From Cytophagales bacterium (GTDB lineage: Bacteria; Bacteroidota; Bacteroidia; Cytophagales; Cyclobacteriaceae), in assembly GCA_013298505.1 (NCBI GenBank), contig JAAFHY010000024.1, positions 1-37,477 on the forward strand: a DNA stretch of 37,477 nucleotides. The letters are read 5' to 3'. Positions 13,560 to 22,686 of the stretch are shown here, one piece after another. Under the pieces are notes generated by a model, which worked only from the letters and a program-made list of their open reading frames with translations, was not told where the DNA came from and ran no database searches. Both the position numbers and the translations under genes were made by a program. Position 1 is the first letter of the stretch. Each line of letters opens with the position of its first letter.

Positions 13560-16274
13560 ATGGACAAGTACAGTTACATCTCCAATGCCGATACTGGTTA
13601 CATCGACCAGCTTTATCAGTCGTACAAACAAAGCCCGGGTTCGGTTGACGATTCGTGGCAGAAATTTTTTGAGGGATATGATTTATCGGCTCAAAAATAT
13701 GGTGAAAATGGTCATGCGCCAGCGGATGGTGCGAACATAAAAGAGACGTATGTCCGTACGTTGATTTTTGCTTACCGCTCTTTTGGGCATTTGAAATCGA
13801 ATACCAACCCGGTGCGCGAGCGCAGGGACCATGGGGTGCAGTTGGACCACACCAAATTTGGGTTGACTGATGCCGACTTGGATACGGAATTTGATGTGGC
13901 TTCTGAAATTGGGATGCCGAAGTCATCGCTCAGAAAAATCATTGAGCGCTTAAAGTTTTTGTATCTGGGCACGATTGGATTTGAGTACAACTTCATTCGT
14001 AATGACGAAGTGAGGAGTTGGTTCTTCAATAAAATCGAGCAAGAGTTTTTTAGTTACAACCCACATCAAGATGAGAAGAAGCGGATTTTGGGCAAGCTAA
14101 ATGAAGCGGTGGTATTTGAAAACTTCTTACATACCAAGTTTTTAGGCCAGAAAAGATTTTCGTTGGAAGGTGGAGAGAACACCATTCCAGCATTGCAGAC
14201 TATTATTAATAAAGCGGCAGAGTTGGGCGTGAAAGAGGCGGTGATAGGCATGGCGCATCGCGGAAGGCTCAATGTACTGACGAATATCCTGGGGAAAATT
14301 TACGAACAGATTTTTACGGAGTTTGAAGGGAACATCAACCCAGACTTAACGATGGGCGATGGGGATGTAAAATACCATTTGGGATATTCAAGTCATATCG
14401 ATACGCCCTCGGGCAATAAAATTTATTTGAAGTTGACTCCGAACCCATCACACTTAGAAGCAGTGAATCCGTTGGTAGTAGGTTACACACGCGGACAAAT
14501 TGATGATGAGTATGGTGGCGATTTGAACAAGGCCATGTCTATTTTGATACATGGTGATGCCGCGATTGCCGGTCAGGGAATTGGGTATGAAGTGATTCAG
14601 ATGTCAGGCTTGCCGGGTTATACTACGGGTGGAACGATTCACTTTGTCATTAACAATCAAGTTGGATTTACGACAGACTATGATGATGCACGCACGAGCA
14701 TTTATTGTACGGATGTTTCTAAAATTGTAGACTCACCGATTTTGCATGTGAATGGTGACGATGCTGAAGCGGTAACGTTCTGCGCAAACTTGGCTGTGGA
14801 GTACCGACAAAAATTCAGTAAAGATATTTTCATTGACATGTTGTGTTACCGCAGACATGGGCACAACGAAAGTGACGAACCGAAATTTACACAGCCCAAA
14901 CTTTATAATTTGATTGCGAAGCATCCAAATCCACGTGAAGTGTATGTGAAAAAATTGATTGAGCGTGGAGATGTAGATGCATCGCTGGCCGATGAAATGG
15001 ACAAGAGTTTCCGCAATCAGCTGCAAGATCGCTTGAATGAGGTAAAGCAAAAACCATTGCCCTATAAGCCACAAAAAATTGAAAATGAATGGGAGAAACT
15101 TCGCAAATCAACGCCAGCCGATTTTGATGAGTCGCCTGATACAAGCATTAAGCAAGCGGTGATTGACAAAGTGGCGAAGGCATTGACGACTATACCCGAG
15201 GGCTTCAAGCCTTTGAAGCAAATTGAAAAATTATTGAAAGACAGAAGTACTGCTTATTTTGAAAGCAAAATGTTGGGCTGGGCTGAGGCAGAGTTGTTGG
15301 CATATGGTTCGTTGCTTTCGCAAGGCACACCTGTGCGCATGAGCGGGCAAGATGTAAAGCGCGGTACGTTCAGCCATCGGCATGCGTACTTCTTTGATGC
15401 GAACACCAACGAGCCATATTGCGGATTGGACAATATTGAAAAAGGTCAGCAGAAATTTAATATTTATAATTCGCTGCTCTCTGAGTTTGGTGTGCTGGGT
15501 TTTGAATATGGCTATGCCATGGCCACACCACATGCGTTGGTAATTTGGGAGGCACAGTTTGGCGATTTTGCCAATGGCGCGCAGGTAATGATTGACCAAT
15601 TTATTTCGAGTGCGGAATCAAAATGGCAACGCATGAACGGATTAGTGATGTTGTTGCCGCATGGCTATGAAGGCCAAGGCCCCGAGCACTCCAATGCTCG
15701 ACCTGAACGATTTTTACAATTGTCGGCTGAGTATAACATGATTGTTTGTAACCCGACTACGCCTGCCAACATCTTCCACTTATTGCGCAGGCAAGTGACG
15801 TGGGATTTCAGAAAGCCTTGTATTGTATTTTCTCCGAAATCACTCTTGCGCCATCCGCTGGTGATTTCACCTGTAAAAGATTTTACGAAAGGTTCTTTCC
15901 AAGAGGTGATTGACGATGGGAACGTAAATGCAAAAGATGTGAAGAAAGTGGTGCTTTGCACGGGCAAAGTTTACTATGATTTGTTGGAGGGGCAAGCAAA
16001 AAAGAAAATGAAAGATGTTGCATTGGTACGCGTAGAGCAACTACACCCGTTCCCTGAAAAGCAATTGAATGCAGTATTAAAGAAGTATAAAGGAGCGAAG
16101 TTGGTGTGGACACAAGAAGAACCATCTAACATGGGTTACTGGTCGTTCATCTTGCGCTACATGAGTGGACTGGAATTGATTTCGCGCAAAGCGAGTGCAT
16201 CACCCGCTACGGGTTATAGCAAAGTGCACAAAGCAGAGCAAGAGAAAATTGTAGCGCAGGCATTGGAAGTTTAG
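13560..16274 (+). CDS. sucA: 2-oxoglutarate dehydrogenase E1 component
   Basis: This thiamine-diphosphate-dependent decarboxylase carries out the first step of the 2-oxoglutarate dehydrogenase complex of the TCA cycle. The 904-residue protein opens with the E2-binding N-terminal segment YISNADTGYIDQLYQSYKQS (about 4-23). It contains EAVIGMAHRGRLNVL (about 225-239), the ThDP/Mg region GDAAIAGQGIGYEV, then NNQVGFTT, CYRRHGHNESDEP, and in the C-terminal half GYGYAMA-type residues, LLPHGYEGQGPEHSNARPER and ARVEQLHPFP-like VRVEQLHPFPEKQ. The length is standard. It is followed 14 bases later by sucB and then lpdA, so all three enzymes of the complex are encoded together. Confidence 0.97.
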   Translation: MDKYSYISNADTGYIDQLYQSYKQSPGSVDDSWQKFFEGYDLSAQKYGENGHAPADGANIKETYVRTLIFAYRSFGHLKSNTNPVRERRDHGVQLDHTKFGLTDADLDTEFDVASEIGMPKSSLRKIIERLKFLYLGTIGFEYNFIRNDEVRSWFFNKIEQEFFSYNPHQDEKKRILGKLNEAVVFENFLHTKFLGQKRFSLEGGENTIPALQTIINKAAELGVKEAVIGMAHRGRLNVLTNILGKIYEQIFTEFEGNINPDLTMGDGDVKYHLGYSSHIDTPSGNKIYLKLTPNPSHLEAVNPLVVGYTRGQIDDEYGGDLNKAMSILIHGDAAIAGQGIGYEVIQMSGLPGYTTGGTIHFVINNQVGFTTDYDDARTSIYCTDVSKIVDSPILHVNGDDAEAVTFCANLAVEYRQKFSKDIFIDMLCYRRHGHNESDEPKFTQPKLYNLIAKHPNPREVYVKKLIERGDVDASLADEMDKSFRNQLQDRLNEVKQKPLPYKPQKIENEWEKLRKSTPADFDESPDTSIKQAVIDKVAKALTTIPEGFKPLKQIEKLLKDRSTAYFESKMLGWAEAELLAYGSLLSQGTPVRMSGQDVKRGTFSHRHAYFFDANTNEPYCGLDNIEKGQQKFNIYNSLLSEFGVLGFEYGYAMATPHALVIWEAQFGDFANGAQVMIDQFISSAESKWQRMNGLVMLLPHGYEGQGPEHSNARPERFLQLSAEYNMIVCNPTTPANIFHLLRRQVTWDFRKPCIVFSPKSLLRHPLVISPVKDFTKGSFQEVIDDGNVNAKDVKKVVLCTGKVYYDLLEGQAKKKMKDVALVRVEQLHPFPEKQLNAVLKKYKGAKLVWTQEEPSNMGYWSFILRYMSGLELISRKASASPATGYSKVHKAEQEKIVAQALEV

Positions 16275-16288
16275 GAATTAATTAATCA

Positions 16289-17833
16289 ATGAACGCTATT
16301 ATGCCCCAACAAGTAAAAGTACCCACAGTCGGTGAGTCGATTACCGAAGTAACCATTGCCAACTGGTTGAAAAAAGATGGTGATGTGGTGAAAATGGACG
16401 AAGTGATTGCCGAACTGGAATCCGGTAAGGCCACCTTTGAACTCACCGCACCTCAACCCGGTGTACTTAAAATTGCCAAACAAAAAGGCGAGGTCGTTCC
16501 CATTGGCACTGTCATCTGCGAGATTGCCGATGGCCAAGCAACAAACACTGCTACCGAAACGAAATCAATGACTTCAAACCAGCCAACAACTGTAACACCA
16601 TCTTCTTCTCAATCTATGAAATCTACCGGAGCCATTAAAGAAATGAAAGTGCCCGCAGTGGGCGAATCCATCACGGAAGTGACCATCTCAACTTGGTTGA
16701 AAAAAGATGGCGACTTTGTGAAACTAGACGAAGTAATTGCTGAAGTGGAGTCTGACAAGGCAACGTTTGAACTTCCCGCGGAAGCGAACGGCATTTTGCG
16801 GATCGTAGCGAAAGAAAAAACAACATTGCCTATTGGCGGACTGATTTGCAAAATTGAAGTGACCGAAGGCGGAGCAGTGGAAACGAAACCCACAGCGCAA
16901 ACCACAACTACTGCAACGCCTGTAACCAACACAACTTCGTATGCTGCTGGAACACCATCACCAGCCGCTGCCAAAATTTTAGATGAGAAAGGCATTGCCA
17001 CCAATCAAGTGGCCGGAAGTGGAGTAGGCGGAAGAATCACCAAAGAAGATGCTGTGAAAGCGCAGGTATCAAAACCAGCCGAAACTAAAATAGCACCTGC
17101 ACTTACCCCGCCCGTTATTACCTCAGGTGGCAGTCGTAATGAACGCAGAGAAAAAATGACTTCGCTCCGCAAAACGATTGCTAAGCGATTGGTAGCCGTG
17201 AAAAACGAAACGGCCATGCTCACTACGTTCAATGAAGTGGACATGAAGCCTGTGATGGATTTGCGTTCGCGCTACAAAGAACAATTCAAAGAAAAATATG
17301 GCGTAGGTCTTGGGTTCATGTCATTCTTCACCAAAGCCGTTTGTGCAGCGCTCAAAGAGTTCCCGGCTGTTAACGCTTCGATTGATAAAGATGAAATTGT
17401 GTATCACGATTATTGTGATGTGTCGGTGGCCGTTTCAACCCCACGCGGGTTGGTGGTGCCGGTGATTCGCAACGCGGAATCGCTAAGCATGAACCAGATT
17501 GAAAGTGAAATCGTGCGTTTGGCTGGCAAAGCGCGCGATGGAAAACTTTCCATTGAAGAAATGACAGGAGGAACTTTTACGATTACCAATGGTGGTGTAT
17601 TTGGTTCGATGCTGTCAACACCCATCATCAATGCACCGCAGTCAGCCATTTTGGGTATGCACAATATTGTTGAGCGACCGATTGCCATAAAAGGAGAAGT
17701 AGTTGTGCGGCCTATCATGTATGTGGCGCTATCGTACGACCACCGAATTATTGACGGTCGTGAGTCGGTTAGCTTTTTAGTGCGCGTAAAAGAAATGTTG
17801 GAAGACCCGGGACGTTTGATTCTTGGTGTATAA
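16289..17833 (+). CDS. sucB: Dihydrolipoamide succinyltransferase (E2) with two lipoyl domains
   Basis: This subunit forms the core of the 2-oxoglutarate dehydrogenase complex and transfers the succinyl group to CoA. The 514-residue protein has two similar lipoyl domains, with lipoylated lysines K47 ([11 protein letters not shown]) and K157 ([11 protein letters not shown]), separated by a Thr/Ser/Gln-rich linker. A peripheral subunit-binding domain follows near 225-262 ([24 protein letters not shown]). The catalytic acyltransferase domain ends with [15 protein letters not shown], giving catalytic H485 and D489. Most succinyltransferases of this type have only one lipoyl domain. Two are known in some Bacteroidota, so this looks like a lineage trait. 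Met5 is an alternative start. Confidence 0.95.
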   Translation: MNAIMPQQVKVPTVGESITEVTIANWLKKDGDVVKMDEVIAELESGKATFELTAPQPGVLKIAKQKGEVVPIGTVICEIADGQATNTATETKSMTSNQPTTVTPSSSQSMKSTGAIKEMKVPAVGESITEVTISTWLKKDGDFVKLDEVIAEVESDKATFELPAEANGILRIVAKEKTTLPIGGLICKIEVTEGGAVETKPTAQTTTTATPVTNTTSYAAGTPSPAAAKILDEKGIATNQVAGSGVGGRITKEDAVKAQVSKPAETKIAPALTPPVITSGGSRNERREKMTSLRKTIAKRLVAVKNETAMLTTFNEVDMKPVMDLRSRYKEQFKEKYGVGLGFMSFFTKAVCAALKEFPAVNASIDKDEIVYHDYCDVSVAVSTPRGLVVPVIRNAESLSMNQIESEIVRLAGKARDGKLSIEEMTGGTFTITNGGVFGSMLSTPIINAPQSAILGMHNIVERPIAIKGEVVVRPIMYVALSYDHRIIDGRESVSFLVRVKEMLEDPGRLILGV

Positions 17834-17867
17834 GAATTTGGAATCTTGAATTTGAAATTTGTTTAGT

Positions 17868-19268
17868 ATGCAATACAACGTCATTGTTATCGGTTCGGGT
17901 CCTGGGGGTTATGTCGCGGCCATTCGTTGCGCACAACTTGGAATGAAAACTGCCATCATCGAAAAATACAATACACTGGGTGGCACTTGTTTGAATGTCG
18001 GTTGCATTCCTTCTAAAGCACTGCTCGATTCATCCGAGCATTTTCATAATGCTGCCCACACCTTCAAAGAACACGGCATTGATATTTCCGAACCGATAGC
18101 CAACATCAAGCAGATGATTACACGCAAGGCTGGCGTGGTGAAAGCCAACGTGGATGGCATTGCGTTCCTGATGAAGAAAAATAAAATTGACGTTCATACC
18201 GGAGTTGGTTCATTTGTCGATAAGAATACAATTGAAGTTACGGCTGCGGACGGAAAGAAGACTTCGCTCACAACCGATAATGTTATCATCGCTACCGGCT
18301 CGAAGCCTACACCACTTCCATTTGCACCATTCGATAAAAAGAGAATTATCTCCAGCACCGAGGCACTAGAGCTTCAAGAAATTCCCAAGCATTTAATCAT
18401 AGTCGGGGGCGGTGTGATTGGAATGGAATTGGGTTCGGTGTATGCTCGCATCGGGTCGAAAGTTTCGGTGGTAGAATATTTAGATAGTTTGGTACCTACC
18501 ATGGATGGTACAATGGGCAAAGAATTGTTGAAGGCAACTAAGAAGCTTGGAATGGATTTTTACCTCGGCCACAAAGTAACGGCTGTAGAAAACAAAGGCA
18601 AAGAAGTGGTGTTGAAAGCGGAACCCAAAACAGGCGGTGCCGCCATTGAGTTGAAGGGCGACTATTGCTTGGTGAGCGTGGGCAGAAGACCCTACACTGA
18701 AGGTTTGGGTCTAGAGAAGGTGGGCATTGAGTTGGACAAAGGCAAAGTAGTAGTGGACGACCATTTGAAAACAAAAGTCGATAACATTTTTGCGATTGGC
18801 GATGTCATTCGTGGAGCGATGCTTGCGCACAAAGCCGAAGAAGAAGGTGTGTATGTGGCCGAGCGATTGGCGGGACAGAAACCACACATCAATTATTTGT
18901 TGATTCCCGGAGTGGTGTACACATGGCCCGAGGTGGCCAGCGTGGGTTACACCGAAGAGCAATTGAAAGAGCAAGGCCGTGCGTACAAAGTTGGCAACTT
19001 CCCTTACAAAGCGTTGGGCCGCGCACGTGCTAGCATGGATTTAGATGGTCTCGTAAAAATTCTCGCTGATAAAAATACCGATGAAATTTTAGGCGCACAT
19101 ATTATTGGTGCACGCGCTGCCGATATGATTGCCGCAGGTGTGGTGGCTATGGAGTATCGCGCTTCAGCCGAAGACATCTCGCGCATGAGCCACGCCCACC
19201 CCACTTACATGGAAGCATTCAAAGAAGCGTGCTTGGCAGCCTCTGCGAATAGGCCGATACATTTGTAA
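17868..19268 (+). CDS. lpdA: Dihydrolipoyl dehydrogenase (E3)
   Basis: This flavoenzyme reoxidises dihydrolipoamide with NAD. The protein, 466 residues from the ATG at 17868, has the FAD motif VIGSGPGGYVAAI (about 7-19), the redox-active disulfide in GGTCLNVGCIPSK (about 41-53) and a second Rossmann motif IIVGGGVIGMELGSVYARIG. It also has the FAD segment IFAIGDVIRG and the C-terminal catalytic His region SHAHPTYMEAF. It follows sucB after 34 bases and serves the same complex. It probably also serves other lipoamide enzymes such as the glycine cleavage system, whose P-protein is encoded downstream. A TTG three codons upstream is in frame, but the ATG is preferred. Confidence 0.97.
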   Translation: MQYNVIVIGSGPGGYVAAIRCAQLGMKTAIIEKYNTLGGTCLNVGCIPSKALLDSSEHFHNAAHTFKEHGIDISEPIANIKQMITRKAGVVKANVDGIAFLMKKNKIDVHTGVGSFVDKNTIEVTAADGKKTSLTTDNVIIATGSKPTPLPFAPFDKKRIISSTEALELQEIPKHLIIVGGGVIGMELGSVYARIGSKVSVVEYLDSLVPTMDGTMGKELLKATKKLGMDFYLGHKVTAVENKGKEVVLKAEPKTGGAAIELKGDYCLVSVGRRPYTEGLGLEKVGIELDKGKVVVDDHLKTKVDNIFAIGDVIRGAMLAHKAEEEGVYVAERLAGQKPHINYLLIPGVVYTWPEVASVGYTEEQLKEQGRAYKVGNFPYKALGRARASMDLDGLVKILADKNTDEILGAHIIGARAADMIAAGVVAMEYRASAEDISRMSHAHPTYMEAFKEACLAASANRPIHL

Positions 19269-19278
19269 AAAGTATAGA

Positions 19279-19315
19279 CCAAGTAAGAGCTTTTTCTAAA
19301 GCTTGTTGACCTTGG
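19279..19315. terminator. Possible terminator after lpdA
   Basis: CCAAG (19279-19283) pairs with CTTGG (19311-19315), and AGCTTT (19288-19293) with AAAGCT (19298-19303) inside it. T-rich stretches follow on both strands but are short. It lies between the convergent lpdA and rdgB genes. Confidence 0.4.
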
Positions 19316-19356
19316 GAGCCTGTTTTACTTATCAGTTTTAATTAATTCTGCCCTTA

Positions 19357-19953
19357 CTATTTTCCAGATTCGGCAGTAAGATTATTTGTTAAAAACTCTA
19401 CTAACTTTCTAACCGCTATCGCTCGATGGCTAATGGTATTTTTCTGCGCCATCGTCATTTGAGCAATTGTTAGTGAATGGCCTACCGGTAAGAAAATAGG
19501 ATCGTAGCCAAAACCTGAACCACCAAGCTTTTCGTTTATAATTTCTCCTCGCAAAATACCTTCAAACTGTGCTCTATTAGTTCGTGTGATCAAAGTAATA
19601 ACCGTTTTAAATTGAGCACTACGTTTCCTTGCTCCCTTCAGGTTCGCTAGCAGTAAGTTCATGTTGTCATCAAAACTTCGTTGAGGCCCGGCATAATGAG
19701 CCGAATCAACTCCTGGCATACCACCTAGTGCGTCTACTTCCAATCCCGAATCATCTGCAAAGCAACTGACCTTATAATTCTCGAATACGTAGGCAGCTTT
19801 TTGAAAAGAGTTTCCGCTAATGGTATTTTGCTCCTCGGGCAGCTCTTCGTTGCAACCCAAGTCTTTCAAACTTACAAGTGAAATTTCCTTGGGAAGTAAA
19901 AGGCGTACTTCTGCTAACTTGTGTTGATTATTCGTTGCAAAGCAAAGAGTCAT
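19357..19953 (-). CDS. rdgB: Non-canonical purine NTP pyrophosphatase (RdgB/HAM1)
   Basis: This enzyme hydrolyses ITP, dITP and XTP to monophosphates and so keeps deaminated purines out of nucleic acids. The 198-residue protein has the family motifs CFATNNQHKLAEV (N-terminus, substrate-binding TxNxxK), FADDSGLEVDALGG (about 60-73, catalytic Asp), PGVDSAHYAGP, GGSGFGYDPIFLP and SHRAIAVRKL. The length is typical. Its start codon shares one base with the stop region of the upstream FKBP gene, and it is the last gene of the nrnA-FKBP-rdgB string on this strand. Confidence 0.95.
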   Translation of the reverse strand: MTLCFATNNQHKLAEVRLLLPKEISLVSLKDLGCNEELPEEQNTISGNSFQKAAYVFENYKVSCFADDSGLEVDALGGMPGVDSAHYAGPQRSFDDNMNLLLANLKGARKRSAQFKTVITLITRTNRAQFEGILRGEIINEKLGGSGFGYDPIFLPVGHSLTIAQMTMAQKNTISHRAIAVRKLVEFLTNNLTAESGK

Positions 19954-20816
19954 TACTTGCTTATTACCTTGGCCAATTCAACATCAAAAATCACATTAGT
20001 ATTAGGTGGCACACCAAACTTTTCGTACGACCCATACGAAAGCCCCGATGGAACATACAGTGTGGCCTTTGTACCTTGTTTAAAACTTATTAATGCGCGT
20101 TGCCACACTTTGAGCGTACCTGTTTTGTTTAACCGATAACCTTCTGGAGCACTTGACTGATAAAACACAGAACCCGTTGAAAGGACTCTACCCGTATAAT
20201 TAATAACAACCGAATCTAAACCCAGAGGTGCGTTGGCAGAAGAAGGTGCCATGGTTGTAACAACGTATCGCAAATTTGATATATCCTTTTTGGCAATGAT
20301 TGAATTGGCCGCTAGATAATTATCAATTGCAACAACATCCTTTAGCAACTGCTTTTGGAATTCGGGTATTACTTTTTTTAATTGTATATCGATAATAAGA
20401 TTGGCGTTTGCTGGAATTGACCCTGCTGGAAATGCACCGTAGGCCAAACCCGAGGGAACATACAAGGTTACTTTAGCCCCTTCGCCCATACGAGGAAGTT
20501 GAACTCGAATTGCCCTAATCAATTTACTCAACAAAAAGGTGCGGTTTACATTACTATTAACCTCGATACCATTCAAAACTTTTGTTGAGTAAACAATGGT
20601 TACCGAATCTTCGATGGCTGGTAAAAATGATGAGCCTACTTCTTGTACCGCAAATCGAAAGCCAAGTGGATCCTTTTCGGCTGTAATAGAATTAGTGCTT
20701 AGATAACTATCAATGATTGATATATCCTTAGCCAATTGCTCAGAATAAATAGGAAGGCTTTCTTCGCTACAGGTGGCTAGAATTACAACCATGCCAAAAG
20801 CAAAGAAAGCCTTCAT
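19953..20816 (-). CDS. FKBP-like lipoprotein with two degenerate domains (third of the array)
   Basis: The 287-residue protein has a lipoprotein signal peptide ending in LATC (Cys16) and two FKBP-like modules. Each module is introduced by the same lead-in, KDxxxIDxYLxxxSI, at about residues 30 and 163. The modules keep the FKBP beta-strand frame (SVTIVYSTK; SVVINYTGRVL) and the late hairpin VTLYVPSGLAYG and ATLYVPSGLSYG, with the active-site Tyr. The FKBP Phe-Asp pair reads VFYQSS in the second module and is not recognisable in the first; the Trp at the floor of the pocket is also lost. Isomerase activity is therefore doubtful and a binding or chaperone role more likely. It is probably periplasmic and membrane-anchored. 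It overlaps rdgB by one base. Confidence 0.85.
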   Translation of the reverse strand: MKAFFAFGMVVILATCSEESLPIYSEQLAKDISIIDSYLSTNSITAEKDPLGFRFAVQEVGSSFLPAIEDSVTIVYSTKVLNGIEVNSNVNRTFLLSKLIRAIRVQLPRMGEGAKVTLYVPSGLAYGAFPAGSIPANANLIIDIQLKKVIPEFQKQLLKDVVAIDNYLAANSIIAKKDISNLRYVVTTMAPSSANAPLGLDSVVINYTGRVLSTGSVFYQSSAPEGYRLNKTGTLKVWQRALISFKQGTKATLYVPSGLSYGSYEKFGVPPNTNVIFDVELAKVISK

Positions 20817-20828
20817 AGTAAAACGATT

Positions 20829-21701
20829 CTATAAGATACCAACTAGTTTAACCTCAAAAATCAAAATTGCTTTGGGAGGTATTGTCCCGCCTTGACTTCC
20901 ATAAATACTATACCCAAGGGGTGATGGTATATAAAATGTAGCTTCACTTCCAACCGGTAGCAGTTGAATACCTATACTTAAACCTTTAATAATATTTGAT
21001 AACTCTAGCCTTACTGGAGATGTTACTCTTTCAAATGCTGTCTCTGAATTTAATAGTCTGCCTTCATAACTAATAGATACCGCACTTTGAGCTGTTGGTT
21101 TAGAGCCTGAGCCAAGCTTGGTAACTACATAACGAATGCCGCTTGGATCTTTTAATGCTAAGATAGGAGTTGGCCGAGAAGCTAAATACGCATCAATTGC
21201 AATAGTATCCTTCTTAAGTTGTGATGTAACCTTCAGAAGATCTATTTCATAAATTAAATTTGAATTTGCCGGTACGTTTTGCTGGCCGAAACTTCCATAG
21301 CCCCATCCAGATGGAACAAAAAAAGTAGCACTAGATCCTTCTTTAATTAGCGGAATTCCTATCTGCCATCCAGGAATTTCGGCCCCCAATAATCGAGTCA
21401 CTGTCTTTGGACCTTCAACGAGGGTTTCTGAGGGTAATAGCTTAAGAGTGTAAGTAAGTTTAACCGAATCATCCACTATCGGGTAAATCCCCGTGCCAGC
21501 CAAATTAACTTTATACTTAACTCCATAGCCACCGGGATCAGCTACTGTTCCTGTAATTGATTTAGAAGTAATGTAAGAATCGATGGCTATTTTATCCTTT
21601 TCTAGCTGCTGACCAAATGAAAGGCCAGTCGGAGGGTCATTTAGACAACTAGAAAGTAGAAACAATCCAACGAAGCATACTGTGATACTCGCTATTCTCA
21701 T
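20829..21701 (-). CDS. FKBP-like lipoprotein with two degenerate domains (second of the array)
   Basis: This protein is about 290 residues from the ATG near 21701; a GTG six codons earlier is also in frame. The signal peptide ends in the lipobox LSSC. Two FKBP-like modules follow, each after a KDxxAIDxYxxxxxI lead-in. The first has SVKLTYTLKLL, EIPGWQIGIPL with the pocket Trp kept, and FFVPSGWGYG. The second has SVSISYEGRLL, AFERVTS in place of the FD motif, and FYIPSPLGYSIYG. It resembles the neighbouring protein closely in layout, which suggests tandem duplication. Catalysis is again doubtful. It lies 12 bases before the next FKBP gene and 4 bases after the previous one. Confidence 0.85.
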   Translation of the reverse strand: MRIASITVCFVGLFLLSSCLNDPPTGLSFGQQLEKDKIAIDSYITSKSITGTVADPGGYGVKYKVNLAGTGIYPIVDDSVKLTYTLKLLPSETLVEGPKTVTRLLGAEIPGWQIGIPLIKEGSSATFFVPSGWGYGSFGQQNVPANSNLIYEIDLLKVTSQLKKDTIAIDAYLASRPTPILALKDPSGIRYVVTKLGSGSKPTAQSAVSISYEGRLLNSETAFERVTSPVRLELSNIIKGLSIGIQLLPVGSEATFYIPSPLGYSIYGSQGGTIPPKAILIFEVKLVGIL

Positions 21702-21723
21702 AATTGTTTTAGTTAACACTTGA

Positions 21724-22653
21724 TTACTTTTTTATTAAAATATCTACCATCTCCATGTCAAAAACCAAGACTGAATTTTCAACGATAACATCGCTCTTCC
21801 TTTGGTTACCGTAAGCGAGAGTAGAGGGTATGTAAACGGTTACTTTAGAACCCTTGTTCATAAGTTGCAAGATTTCGTCCCAGCCTGTAATTACGGGGGG
21901 GTAGCCACCAATCGTAAGTTCATACGGTGCGTAACCTCCTCCTTCTCTGTAAATTCCTTTTTCTTTTGCAACCGATTCAATGCTAGTATCGAAATAACTT
22001 CCGTTCATTAAATATCCTGCGTAATTAACTTTAACCGCTTCGCCAGATTTTGCATTATCGCCTTTACCTGTTTGGGTTATAACGTAACGAAGTCCTGATT
22101 TAGTTTTTAATGAAGAAACATTTTTTGCTTTTAGAAAGTCATCAATTGCGACCGTATCCTTTGCAAGCTGCAATGCTTGCTCTTTCTGCATTTTCTCATT
22201 TTGCTTTGCTACCAACTCTTCTTGCAATTTTCTAATTTGATCTTGATCCATCACATCCTTTAAGCCAATATTGAATGTAAAAGACTGCATGCTATCAACC
22301 GAAAATGGAATAGGTTGACGGAATGTTTTCTCAAATAGCTTTTTTGCGGGCACTTTAAAAACAACGCTATCTCCTTTCGTCATCATTTTTACAACTTCAA
22401 GTACGGCATCTCCAGCTGGCACCGTTCCTTGCAATTGAATGACAGCAGGAAATCCATTTTTTTGTGAGTCGTTCCAAACAGAGTCTTTTCCATCTTTAAA
22501 AGTAAGGTTCATGATTAAATACTTGCCCGAATCTACTTTCACTCCATCGCCTTTGCGCAATACAGTAAATTCATAACCTGAGGGGGTTTTTTTTGAGTTT
22601 GAACACGATGCCAAAATAGCTGCGAAAACAAGTAACAGAAGTGAATTTTTCAT
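21724..22653 (-). CDS. FKBP-type peptidyl-prolyl isomerase lipoprotein, GldI-like (first of the array)
   Basis: The 309-residue lipoprotein (lipobox LASC, Cys16) has a divergent N-terminal FKBP-like domain (about 25-135), a charged coiled-coil linker (RKLQEELVAKQNEKMQKEQA, about 142-161) and the KDTVAIDDFL lead-in. Its C-terminal FKBP domain is complete. That domain keeps VNYAGYLMNGSYFDTS (active-site Tyr, Phe and Asp), PVITGWDE (Val-Ile and Trp), STLAYG (Tyr) and the final VLVFDMEMV, so it should be an active isomerase. In gliding Bacteroidota the gliding lipoprotein GldI is an FKBP-type isomerase often encoded beside a DHH phosphoesterase. The same neighbourhood is seen here, so GldI orthology is likely but not proven. 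Confidence 0.88.
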   Translation of the reverse strand: MKNSLLLLVFAAILASCSNSKKTPSGYEFTVLRKGDGVKVDSGKYLIMNLTFKDGKDSVWNDSQKNGFPAVIQLQGTVPAGDAVLEVVKMMTKGDSVVFKVPAKKLFEKTFRQPIPFSVDSMQSFTFNIGLKDVMDQDQIRKLQEELVAKQNEKMQKEQALQLAKDTVAIDDFLKAKNVSSLKTKSGLRYVITQTGKGDNAKSGEAVKVNYAGYLMNGSYFDTSIESVAKEKGIYREGGGYAPYELTIGGYPPVITGWDEILQLMNKGSKVTVYIPSTLAYGNQRKSDVIVENSVLVFDMEMVDILIKK

Positions 22654-22686
22654 TTTTAGATTTTGAGGTGAAAAGTTTAAGAGTAA

